A stretch of DNA of 64,000 bases, taken from JBCCXL01 sp039191605. Its GTDB lineage: Bacteria; Acidobacteriota; Thermoanaerobaculia; Multivoradales; JAHZIX01. Both the position numbers and the translations under genes were made by a program. The stretch lies in the NCBI GenBank assembly GCA_039191605.1, contig JBCCXL010000015.1, positions 62,001-126,000 of the forward strand, given 5' to 3'. Position 1 is the stretch's first letter. Each line of letters begins with the position of its first letter. Positions 24,591 to 32,194 of the stretch are shown here, one piece after another. The notes beneath the pieces are model-generated. The model worked only from the letters and a program-made list of their open reading frames with translations, was not told the origin of the DNA and ran no database searches.

Positions 24591-25381
24591 TCCGCTCCGC
24601 ACTTCTTGCCCTCGTGGCGCACCTGGCCTCCGCCGGGTGCGCCCTTTCTGCCTCCGAGCCGCCGCCTCAGCCCAGGCTGCCGGCTGCGGGAGAGCACATC
24701 GAGGTCCAGACCTCCTTCGGAGTCGTGCCGACCCTCGTCGTGCGCAATCTGGCTGCCGAAACTGCCGAAACGACAACCCCACCGGCTCTGCTCATCGGCC
24801 TCCACGGCTACGGCATGGACGAATCCCAAATCGCCACCCTCGTCGACATCCAGCCCGACTTCGACCACGTTTATCTGGCTCCCCGGGGCTTCCATCAGCT
24901 ACCTGACGGATCTCACGCATGGTTTCCCATCGCCGCCGATGGCACCGAGATCACCGTCGACCCAGGCGACTGGCAGGCCTTCGTCGACCGTTTTGCTGAT
25001 TATCTTCAGTCAGTGATCGATCAAATCGGAGCCGATCCCGAGAGCGTTATCGTCATCGGCTACAGCCAGGGAGGAGCCGCCGCCATTACCCTCGCGGCTT
25101 CACGCCCCGACCTGGCTTCCGCCTACATCGGCTTCGCTGGGAGCCTGCTCGAAGTGGCGGGACCATTCGACGCCGAACTCCATCAGCGGTCGTCTACCCG
25201 GCTTTTTATCGGTCACGGGACCCTCGATCCGTTGATCGATAACGGAGCCATGGAGCAGCACGTTGAAGAGCTTCGAGATCTCGGTCTAGATCTCACCTAC
25301 CGCGAGTACAGGGTGCCTCATGTGGTTTCTGCTGCCCAAAGGAGAGATGTGGTGGATTGGCTCGGTTTAATGACTAGGTAG
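24587..25381 (+). CDS. Exported alpha/beta-hydrolase, phospholipase/carboxylesterase type
   Basis: A 264-residue serine hydrolase. The leader ends in LASAGC (lipobox, Cys18), so it is probably a lipoprotein. Conserved blocks are LLIGLHGYGMDE (oxyanion region), VIVIGYSQGGAAA (nucleophile Ser160), HGTLDPLID (Asp214 or Asp218) and YRVPHVVSA (His245). This matches the carboxylesterase/lysophospholipase family. The ATG overlaps the stop of the double-SRPBCC gene (ATGA), so translation is coupled and the two products likely work on the same ester or lipid. Confidence 0.85.
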   Translation: MIRSALLALVAHLASAGCALSASEPPPQPRLPAAGEHIEVQTSFGVVPTLVVRNLAAETAETTTPPALLIGLHGYGMDESQIATLVDIQPDFDHVYLAPRGFHQLPDGSHAWFPIAADGTEITVDPGDWQAFVDRFADYLQSVIDQIGADPESVIVIGYSQGGAAAITLAASRPDLASAYIGFAGSLLEVAGPFDAELHQRSSTRLFIGHGTLDPLIDNGAMEQHVEELRDLGLDLTYREYRVPHVVSAAQRRDVVDWLGLMTR

Positions 25382-25498
25382 CTCAGGAACTCCTGAGTAC
25401 TCTCTCCTTGCTTTCGCCTTCTCTAATCTAGTTTCAGTGTCAATAAATGCGATTACGTCTGCCTAGATTGCTGGCTACTGAGGTGCTCATGGCTGAGG

Positions 25499-26365
25499 CT
25501 ATTGGTTCTTGAGCCAGCTTATGGAATTGTACCAAAGGCGAGCGTCATCTGCTTCAAGCGTGCATTCCTTTTCTAAGTCGGCCGAGTTGGCATACCAAAG
25601 TATTCGAGATTCTCCCCTCGTAGTGGTAAATAGGACGAGCGAATCCCAGTAGGTGTGATTGTCGTCTCTAAAGGAGAACCCATCGTTGGTTATGATGACC
25701 TCGAACTCTTCATTCTTGGATTCGAAGTAAGCCTCGACAGCGTTTGGTGCTATGAGTTTTCCAGGGCCTAAGGCTTCCCTGTTTGGGTAGATCGGTCTGT
25801 TGATTGTGATCGCGCCGTCTCGAAGACTGCACCAGTAGCAATTCTCAATATGGGATACGTTGTCGCTGAATATGACGGCCCTTGAGAAGTGTGTTTTGTG
25901 GTAATTCTCATGACGAAAGTCATGTGACTGATAGCTTAGCCTCTCGTCGAAGAAGCGATGCCACATCGCTTCGAAGGATGGGCCTGTTACAAAAATACCG
26001 CGGCCGCTAGCCGCCCAGGATTCTAGTTCATCAAGCATGTCGTTGGAGAGGAGGGAGGAGTCAGAAGTTAAGATCGCCACCTCTGCGTCGTCGGAGCGCT
26101 CTGCTAAGTGCCATATGTCTTGGATATTCTCGTTGGTGAGTATCAATGCTTTGGTTGACTCGAATTCTTCTCGTAGGCTTGGTCTTAGTTGGCCTAGGTT
26201 GAGGCCGAGGGATTCGAGTCTGTGGAATGCGGTTTCAGATAGTCTCTCCTGGTAAAAGACAAGTTCCTTTTCGGCACTCTCTTGGTGCGAGGGGTGGCCG
26301 CTATTGTCTGTCCCGCAAGCGCTTGCTACTAGTGCTGTGATGAGTAATGTGGCGATTTTTTTCAT
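25499..26365 (-). CDS. Hypothetical lipoprotein in a low-G+C islet
   Basis: A 288-residue protein with a signal peptide ending LVASAC (lipobox, Cys17). I recognise no family with confidence. The middle (ALILTNENIQDIWHLAE, VAILTSDSSLLS, ASGRGIFVTGPSFEAMW) looks like an alpha/beta class-I-glutamine-amidotransferase-like fold of the kind found in DUF4159/ThuA-type proteins, but this is only a structural guess. G+C and codon use are clearly below both neighbours, indicating transfer. Monocistronic between the esterase and a pseudogene. Confidence 0.65.
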   Translation of the reverse strand: MKKIATLLITALVASACGTDNSGHPSHQESAEKELVFYQERLSETAFHRLESLGLNLGQLRPSLREEFESTKALILTNENIQDIWHLAERSDDAEVAILTSDSSLLSNDMLDELESWAASGRGIFVTGPSFEAMWHRFFDERLSYQSHDFRHENYHKTHFSRAVIFSDNVSHIENCYWCSLRDGAITINRPIYPNREALGPGKLIAPNAVEAYFESKNEEFEVIITNDGFSFRDDNHTYWDSLVLFTTTRGESRILWYANSADLEKECTLEADDARLWYNSISWLKNQ

Positions 26366-26650
26366 TTTTGATCCATGTTAATTCTTTGTTCTGGGGCCTG
26401 CGGTGAAACTGTCTGAACGGGGCTCAGCCGAGAAGACTAGAGAGTTGGGCCCAGCAGGAGGCTGGGTCTGGAAAGCTTGATTTTTAGGTCCGAGTGATGA
26501 TTGGTAGAGTTCTTAGTTTAGTGGTGCGAATTTACTCAGGAAATTAGATGGAATCACTGGGTGAAGGAATTCTCAGAGCATAAAGACCTGGAATGAGGAC
26601 TGTCACTGGAGCGGCAAGTCTCTCATTAGTGTAGATGCTAGCCTCAGAAA
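26366..26650. other. A/T-rich spacer between the lipoprotein and the synthetase remnant
   Basis: No open frame, repeat or hairpin of note. It continues the low-G+C composition and presumably holds the lipoprotein promoter. Confidence 0.4.
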
Positions 26651-27022
26651 ATGAGCCACTCCAAACCAACCTTCCCGACCTCCTCCTTCGACCCCTTCTT
26701 CTCCCCCCGCTCCGTCGCCGTGATCGGCGCCAGCTCCCGCCCGGAGGCGGTGGGGAACGCAGTGTTGCGAAATCTACTGAACACTGGCTATCACGGCCCC
26801 GGCGAGGGCCAGCGAAGTGCCGGGTTTCCGGGGCCGGTGTACGCGGTGAATCCGAAGGGCGGGGAGATCTTCGGGGAGGCGGTGTATCCGTCGCTGGAGG
26901 TGCTGCCGGAGGTGCCGGCCATCGAGGAGCTGGACGTCAATCCGCTGGTGATCACCGAGCGGGGACTCGTAGCCATCGACGCTCGGGTGATCGTCGGAGA
27001 GGAAGGCTCGGAGGAGGACTAA
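26651..27022 (+). pseudogene. Internally deleted ADP-forming acyl-CoA synthetase
   Basis: The frame starts FDPFFSPRSVAVIGASSRPE, the N-terminal CoA-binding (Rossmann) start of acetyl-CoA synthetase (ADP-forming), and continues to GPVYAVNPKGGEIFGEAVYPSLEVLPEVP. It then jumps to AIEELDVNPLVITERGLVAIDARVIV, which is the very end of the ATP-grasp domain of the same enzyme. Several hundred residues between them are missing, yet the frame is intact over 123 codons. Without the ligase and ATP-grasp bodies it cannot be an active synthetase; a stable CoA-binding fragment is possible but unlikely. It abuts the low-G+C islet. Confidence 0.8.
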
Positions 27023-27072
27023 TTCTTCCACCCGCGCAGGCAGGCGGGCCTAGCTGATTCTCACCCTGCGAT

Positions 27073-28377
27073 TCAGGGAGAGTCGGCGGCCGCCGCCGCG
27101 GCTTCGAGCGCTGAGGCGCTCTCTCGATTTCTGCGAGTGAGCCCGCCGATCACCCGCCGCAGGGGGAGGAGGAGCAGCAGGAAGGCAAAGGAGAGGAAGG
27201 TGGCGAGGGCGAAGAGGCCGCTGTAGCCGATCTGGGCGGCGATCAGGCCAGAGACGCTGCTGGCGCCGAGCTTGCCGAAGACGTCGACGGTGGCCAGCAG
27301 GGTGTAGTGGCTGGCGCCAACTCGGCGGTCCACCACCGCCATCATCAAGGCGAAGACGGCAACGGTGATAGCGCCGCCGGAGAATTGCTCGAAGCAGGTG
27401 ATGGCGATGACCTGGGCGGCTTCCGGTTCCGCCACCGTGGTCAGCCACCATTCCGCCGCCACCGCGGTGGCCCGCAGGGTGGCGGTGAGGCCGACGGCGG
27501 TGAGGCGATCGAGCTTGCTGGCGAGGATGCCTCCCACCACCGAGCCGGCGATGGAGAACACCAGGCCGTAGGTGCCTACCCACTGGCCGATCTCGGCGCT
27601 GCCGAAGCCCTGGTCGTAGAGGAAGGGCTTGAACATGGCGTCGGCCATGGACTCGCCGGTCTTGTAGGTGGCGATGAAGATCAGCAGCCAGGCGGAGCCG
27701 GGGAGGGTGAGGGCCTTCCACAGGGTGCGCAGCAGGTCACGGAAGGCCGGGACCTGGCGCCCGGAGCGCTGTCGCTCGTCCGCCGAATCTGTGGAGTCGG
27801 AGCCGCCCTGATTTTCCCGGAAGAGCAGCGTGGCGAGGAAGATCAGCACCACCAGCACCGCCATGGCGAGGAAGAGGCCGGTCCACTGAATGCGATCCAC
27901 CTGGCTCAACAGCAGGCCGCCGCTGGTGAGCATGCCGACCTTGTAGCCCACCACCTGGGCGATGTTGCCGTAGCCCAGTTGGTGGGGCTCTAGCAGGTCC
28001 ACCGCCAGGGCGTCCACCGCCACGTCCATGGTGGCGGTGAAGAGATTCATCAGGAAGACCATGCCCGCCAATCGCACCAGGTTCTCGCCCCAGGGCACCA
28101 CCGCGGCGGCGCCGCAGGTGCTGGCGAGGGCGATCTGCAGCGGCAGGATCCAGCTTTTCCGTCGGCCGATGCGGGAATGGCCGAAGCGATCTACCGCCGG
28201 GCCCCACAGGGCCTTGATCATCCACGGCAGCGAGAGGGCGGAGGCGAAGCCGATTTCCGCCAGGCTGGCGCCCTGTTCCCGCAGCAGCACCGGCAGGGCG
28301 ATGATCTGGAAGCCGTAGGGCAGGCCCTGGGCGAAGTAGAGAGGCCAGAGGATGAGCAGCCGGCGGGGCAATCGCAT
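27073..28377 (-). CDS. MFS permease, AmpG / acetyl-CoA transporter-like
   Basis: A 434-residue 12-helix MFS protein. The start ILWPLYFAQGLPYGFQIIALPVLLREQG and SLPWMIKALWGPAVDRFG (in pieces) match the AmpG-like branch, as does FLMNLFTATMDVAVDALAVDLL. AmpG imports GlcNAc-anhydroMurNAc peptides released by lytic transglycosylases; MltA is encoded 1 kb upstream in the same direction, which supports that role, although the related SLC33 branch moves acetyl-CoA. A 146-bp gap separates it from the upstream membrane protein. Confidence 0.75.
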   Translation of the reverse strand: MRLPRRLLILWPLYFAQGLPYGFQIIALPVLLREQGASLAEIGFASALSLPWMIKALWGPAVDRFGHSRIGRRKSWILPLQIALASTCGAAAVVPWGENLVRLAGMVFLMNLFTATMDVAVDALAVDLLEPHQLGYGNIAQVVGYKVGMLTSGGLLLSQVDRIQWTGLFLAMAVLVVLIFLATLLFRENQGGSDSTDSADERQRSGRQVPAFRDLLRTLWKALTLPGSAWLLIFIATYKTGESMADAMFKPFLYDQGFGSAEIGQWVGTYGLVFSIAGSVVGGILASKLDRLTAVGLTATLRATAVAAEWWLTTVAEPEAAQVIAITCFEQFSGGAITVAVFALMMAVVDRRVGASHYTLLATVDVFGKLGASSVSGLIAAQIGYSGLFALATFLSFAFLLLLLPLRRVIGGLTRRNRESASALEAAAAAADSP

Positions 28378-28424
28378 AGGGTTCTCGGGGGCTGGGAGGG
28401 GGTTCTTCGGGCTGAGGCGGGGGC

Positions 28425-28448
28425 TTCGGTCTGAGGTTCGGTCTGAGG
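28425..28448. repeat. 12-bp perfect tandem repeat upstream of the permease
   Basis: TTCGGTCTGAGG occurs twice in a row, with a diverged copy (TTCGGGCTGAGG) about 20 bp earlier. Confidence 0.8.
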
Positions 28449-28523
28449 CTCGAACTCTCGGACTGCCGGATTTGGCGGAGCTATCGGGCTTTACGGAAAT
28501 TTGGGGCCCAGAGGTTCATCGCC

Positions 28524-29138
28524 TCACCAGCCGAGGACCGATTTCAGGGCCTGAAGGCCCCAGGCGTGGAGCAGGGCGAGGGGCGTCAAGGCGAGGGCGA
28601 GTCTAGCGAGACGGCGTCGGGGAGGCGAGGGTCGGGTGCTGCCCGGCTGTCGGGCAGCCCAGCTCCAGGCGACGAGAAAGGGCAGGGTGAGGGTGGGGTA
28701 GCCCACCAGGGCGATCCACGGCACGCCGAAGCTGCGGCGGGTGCCTTCTTCCCACTTCGCCATGCCGACGGCCTCCAGGAAGGGCTCGTAGAAGCCCGGC
28801 AGAAGCACCATGAAGAGGCCGACGGCGGCGAGCAGCGAGAGGCTGGGGAGCCGGTGGCTCCAGAAGGTGCGGCCGGTGAGGATCTCCGCACAGTCCAGGG
28901 CGACGTAGAGGCTGAGGCCCCAGATGATGGCGGCGATGAGGGGGGCGATACCGAGGCTCAGGGTGAGGGGCGCGAAGTCGTAGAGGTAGCGCACCAGCTG
29001 GACGAAGTTCTCCCGCACCACGCCGAGATAGAAGAGGGCGCCGAAGAACCACAGCCCCTCGCCGCCGCGGTGGAAGAGGGCGTGGCCCAGGAGCAGCAGG
29101 AAGGCCGCCAGGGTGGCGAGCTCGAGGAATAGGTGCAC
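28524..29138 (-). CDS. Hypothetical membrane protein, weakly CruF-like
   Basis: A 204-residue protein with about five or six hydrophobic segments. The stretch around PGFYEPFLEAVGMAKWEEG then RRSFGVPWIALVGYPT resembles the D-P-x-G-x-W and GVPxxNxxGW region of the CruF/DUF422 carotenoid hydratase family, but the match is loose and I see no other carotenoid gene. It follows the small membrane protein by 4 bp and belongs to the cytochrome-RlmL-MltA gene run. Confidence 0.5.
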   Translation of the reverse strand: MHLFLELATLAAFLLLLGHALFHRGGEGLWFFGALFYLGVVRENFVQLVRYLYDFAPLTLSLGIAPLIAAIIWGLSLYVALDCAEILTGRTFWSHRLPSLSLLAAVGLFMVLLPGFYEPFLEAVGMAKWEEGTRRSFGVPWIALVGYPTLTLPFLVAWSWAARQPGSTRPSPPRRRLARLALALTPLALLHAWGLQALKSVLGW

Positions 29139-29142
29139 GGGC

Positions 29143-29370
29143 TCAGGTTTCCTCGCTGCGGCGCTGGAGGATTCTTGCCGCGGCCGCGAGGAGCAGCAGA
29201 GCCAGCGGCAGCTTGGGCTCCCAGAGCAGCTCCGGGAGGGTCACCAGCTCGAGGGCGACGGCGATGGCCAGCAGGGTGGCCATCACCTCCAGAGGGAGAT
29301 GGGGGCGGGTGAGCAGGGCCTCCAGCGGAGGCCGCAGCTTGCTCAGCAGCGAGACGAGAAGGCGGGGCAA
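29143..29370 (-). CDS. Small hydrophobic protein
   Basis: A 75-codon frame with one or two membrane segments (EVMATLLAIAVALELVTL, PLALLLLAAAARIL). The longest form starts at TTG 29370; an ATG at 29283 would give about 46 residues. It fills the gap between MltA and the next membrane protein almost exactly, in the same direction, which supports translation. No family recognised. Confidence 0.4.
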   Translation of the reverse strand: MPRLLVSLLSKLRPPLEALLTRPHLPLEVMATLLAIAVALELVTLPELLWEPKLPLALLLLAAAARILQRRSEET

Positions 29371-29384
29371 GGGGCTTCGGCTCG

Positions 29385-30881
29385 CTAGCGTGCGGCGTCG
29401 GGGTCGACGGTGGGCACCGGGCCCGGCGGAGGCAGGGTGGCGGGCAGCAGTAGGGTCAGCCGTCCGGGGTGGCGCATGCGCCCGGCGCGCTCCTCCGCCT
29501 CTTCGCCATAGCCCCAGAAGACGTCTCCCCGCACCGGTCCACGAATGGCGCCGCCCGTGTCCTGGGCGATGAAGAGTCGCCGGAGGTCTTCTCCGGGGGG
29601 AGGGACTTCCTGGCCTTGGTCTGTTCCCGTCGTTGCTTCGGATTGTGCCTGCGCGATGGGCTCTACGCTGTCAGTCTCCGCAGCGTCAGTTTCGGCAGCG
29701 CCGAAGCTCGGCGCGCTGCCGTCCAGCCATACCGGGGCGCCGAGTGGGAAGAAGGAGCGGTCCACCGCCAGGGAGCGGCCGGCGGTGAGGGGCACGCCGA
29801 GGGCCCCGAGGGGGCCGGGGCCGGTGAGCTGCCGGAAGAAGACGTAGGAGGGGTTGAGGTGCAGCAGCTCGCGGACGGATTCCGGGTTCTGGTCCAGCCA
29901 GCCACGGATCGCCTGCAGCGACATCTGCTCCCGCGGCACCTCTCCTCGCTCGATGAGGGCGCGGCCAATGGCGAAGTAGGGGTGGCCGTTCTGCCCTGCG
30001 TAGCCCACCTGCACGCTGCCGCCGGTATCCAGCAGCACCCGGCCGGAGCCCTGAATGTGGAGGAAGAAGGCGTCCACCGGATCGTCCACCCACAGCAGCT
30101 CCAGGCTGCGGCGGTTGAGGGCGCCGTCGTCGATGGCCTGGCGATCGGCGTAGGGCTGGAGTCGCCCATCCGTCACCCGGCCGGAGATTCGCTCCCCCCG
30201 AAGGTGCGGGCGGAAGTCCCCCAGCTCGACGCTCACCAGCTCCGGCGGACGGCGCAGCAGAGGGGTTTGATAGGCCCCCTGCTGGCGGCGGCTGCCCCGC
30301 AGGGAGGGCTCGTAATAGCCGGTGAAGAGGCCCTCTTCCTGATCCCGGTTCGTCACCTGATAAGCCCGGAAGCGCTGGCGGAAGAAGGCCTCCGCCGCGG
30401 CCTGGAGATCGCCGCCGGCGCGGGTCAGGGCGTCCGCTTCGGCGCACAGGGGCTTCCAGTCGGCGGCGGTGCCGCCAAGGCCGTCGGGGCCCATGGCGCG
30501 GCCGTCAGGTCGGCGGCGCAGGGCTCCGCAGCCCTCGCGGAAGGCCTCCAGGGCGGCGCCGTGGTCGTCCTGTGCCCAGCCCTCGAGGGCACTCACCTGG
30601 ACTTCGGTGAAGCGGGCGCGATCGCTGAGGGGCGCGGCGTCCTCCGCCTCGCTTTCTCCTGCTTCCTCTGCCTCGATTTCTGACGGTGCCGGATCGCTCT
30701 CCGAGGGCAGCGTGAGGCCGAAGGGCAGGGAGCCGCCGAGCAGCAGCCAGATCAGCAGGGCGAGGACGGCGGTGGTGAGGCCCAGGGCGCCGAGGGCGAG
30801 GCGGCGCCACAGCTGGACCTGCTGCCGCAGCCGCCGGGCGGCGAGGGCCTGGCGGTCCTGCTGGAAGGAATCGAGGCTCAT
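29385..30881 (-). CDS. mltA: Membrane-bound lytic murein transglycosylase A
   Basis: MltA cleaves glycan strands to 1,6-anhydroMurNAc products. Landmarks: an N-terminal membrane helix (LALGALGLTTAVLALLIWLLLGG, by parts), EGLFTGYYEPSLRGS, AIDDGALNRRSLELLWVDDPVDAFFLHIQGSGR (by parts), the conserved YAGQNGHPYFAIGR, and the C-terminal 3D domain FIAQDTGGAIRGPVRGDVFWGYG with its catalytic Asp residues. E. coli MltA is a lipoprotein; here the anchor is an uncleaved helix. The ATG at 30881 overlaps the RlmL stop (ATGA). A Glu-rich insert with a 15-bp repeat lies before the 3D domain. Confidence 0.92.
   Translation of the reverse strand: MSLDSFQQDRQALAARRLRQQVQLWRRLALGALGLTTAVLALLIWLLLGGSLPFGLTLPSESDPAPSEIEAEEAGESEAEDAAPLSDRARFTEVQVSALEGWAQDDHGAALEAFREGCGALRRRPDGRAMGPDGLGGTAADWKPLCAEADALTRAGGDLQAAAEAFFRQRFRAYQVTNRDQEEGLFTGYYEPSLRGSRRQQGAYQTPLLRRPPELVSVELGDFRPHLRGERISGRVTDGRLQPYADRQAIDDGALNRRSLELLWVDDPVDAFFLHIQGSGRVLLDTGGSVQVGYAGQNGHPYFAIGRALIERGEVPREQMSLQAIRGWLDQNPESVRELLHLNPSYVFFRQLTGPGPLGALGVPLTAGRSLAVDRSFFPLGAPVWLDGSAPSFGAAETDAAETDSVEPIAQAQSEATTGTDQGQEVPPPGEDLRRLFIAQDTGGAIRGPVRGDVFWGYGEEAEERAGRMRHPGRLTLLLPATLPPPGPVPTVDPDAAR
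29671..29700. repeat. 15-bp in-frame repeat within mltA
   Basis: TCAGTCTCCGCAGCG is followed by TCAGTTTCGGCAGCG, coding the AAETD-AAETD stretch of the insert ahead of the 3D domain. Confidence 0.75.
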
Positions 30882-32194
30882 CCCGCGGTTTTTCCTGGAG
30901 CGTCTCCCGCGGTCTCTCCTTCGGGCTTTGGCGAGCTTCGCTTCTTGCTGCCGCGGTAGAGATCGAGCACCAGGATCCGGGCGTCGAGGGGGCCGTTGCG
31001 CACCGGCAGCCGCCGGCTCGGCCGCAGCCCCAGACCCTTGCCGAGACGCTGGTCGCCGGCCAGCAGCACCGCCCGCCAGCCGGCGTAGCGAGTCTTCAGC
31101 AGATCGCCGAGGCGACTCCAGAGATCCGCCGAGGCGCCGAGGCGCTCGCCGTAGGGAGGGTTGATCAGCACTAGGCCGCCGCCCTCGGCCGCCGGGGGAT
31201 CGCTGTTGAAGGCGTCTCGGCGCTTCAGATAGGCGAGCTCGTCCAGGCCGGCGCGGGTGAGGTTGGCGGCGGCGGCCTGGAGCACTTCGCCGTCGAGGTC
31301 GCCGCCGTGGAGCCGCAGGGGGGAATCCTCCCTCGCTTCTTCCGACAGGGGGGCTTTTTCCGATGGAGCCGTCGGCGAGGTCTTCATCGCCTCGAAGCGC
31401 GCCTCGTCGAAGCCCTTGAGGCGAGCGAAGGGCCACTGCGATCGAAAGCCGCCGGGGGGGCGCTGAAGGGCGATCAGGCCGGCCTCCGCCAGCAGGGTGC
31501 CGGAGCCGCACATGGGGTCTGCCACCGGTCCCTCTCCGCGCCACCCGGAGGCCAGCACGCAGGCGGCGGCGAGGGTCTCCCGCACCGGGGCTTCGCCGCG
31601 GTCCAGGCGATAGCCGCGGCGGTCCAGGGGCTCGCCGGAGGTATCCAGCAGCAGGGTCGCCTGGTTCTTGTGCAGCCACACCCGCAGCGGCCGCTGGGGG
31701 TTCTGGCGATCGATGCTGGAGCGCTGGCCGAAGCGGTCTCGCTGCCCGTCCACCAGGCCGTCCTTGACCTTCAGCGCCACCCAGCGGGTGTCCCGCACCT
31801 CGGAGGCGGTGGAGGTGGCGTGGATCGCCAGGGTGGCGCTGGGGGGGAAGAGGTCGCCGGCGTGAAGGCCGCCCCAGCGCCGGTGGCGGCGGCGCACCAG
31901 GTTGCGGGCGCCGGCCTCCAGAGCGTCGCCGTCGTGGCCGTTCCAGGTGCCCAGCCGCACCTGCACTCGATTGGCGGTGCGCAGCCAGAGGTTGGTGAGC
32001 CAGACTTCCGGCCAGCCGCCGCGGAAGGTCACGGCGCCGCGGCCGATCTCGATCTGCCGCAGCGCCGGGGCCCGCTGGGCGAGCTGCCGCAGCTCCTCCG
32101 CCAGCAGCTCCTCGAGACCTAGCGCGCAGGTGGCGACGAGGTCGAGATCTTGGCTCTTGTCGAGATCAGCGGGATCTTGATTGGATGGGCTCAT
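30878..32194 (-). CDS. rlmL: RlmL-type 23S rRNA guanine-N2 methyltransferase with THUMP domain
   Basis: A 438-residue enzyme expected to make m2G2445 in 23S rRNA. The N-terminal LVATCALGLEELLAEEL is the usual start. It is followed by a THUMP domain (about 60-160), GYRLDRGEAPVRETLAAACVL, the SAM loop VADPMCGSGTLLAEAGLIA and the catalytic motif LVLINPPYGERLG. E. coli RlmKL is a 702-residue fusion; only the RlmL half is present here. Overlaps by 4 bp on both sides (cytochrome stop upstream, mltA start downstream). Confidence 0.9.
   Translation of the reverse strand: MSPSNQDPADLDKSQDLDLVATCALGLEELLAEELRQLAQRAPALRQIEIGRGAVTFRGGWPEVWLTNLWLRTANRVQVRLGTWNGHDGDALEAGARNLVRRRHRRWGGLHAGDLFPPSATLAIHATSTASEVRDTRWVALKVKDGLVDGQRDRFGQRSSIDRQNPQRPLRVWLHKNQATLLLDTSGEPLDRRGYRLDRGEAPVRETLAAACVLASGWRGEGPVADPMCGSGTLLAEAGLIALQRPPGGFRSQWPFARLKGFDEARFEAMKTSPTAPSEKAPLSEEAREDSPLRLHGGDLDGEVLQAAAANLTRAGLDELAYLKRRDAFNSDPPAAEGGGLVLINPPYGERLGASADLWSRLGDLLKTRYAGWRAVLLAGDQRLGKGLGLRPSRRLPVRNGPLDARILVLDLYRGSKKRSSPKPEGETAGDAPGKTAG

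Noticed and set aside
23535..24782. Minus-strand frame of 415 codons
   Set aside because: Antisense to the double-SRPBCC gene and the esterase start; no recognisable domain.
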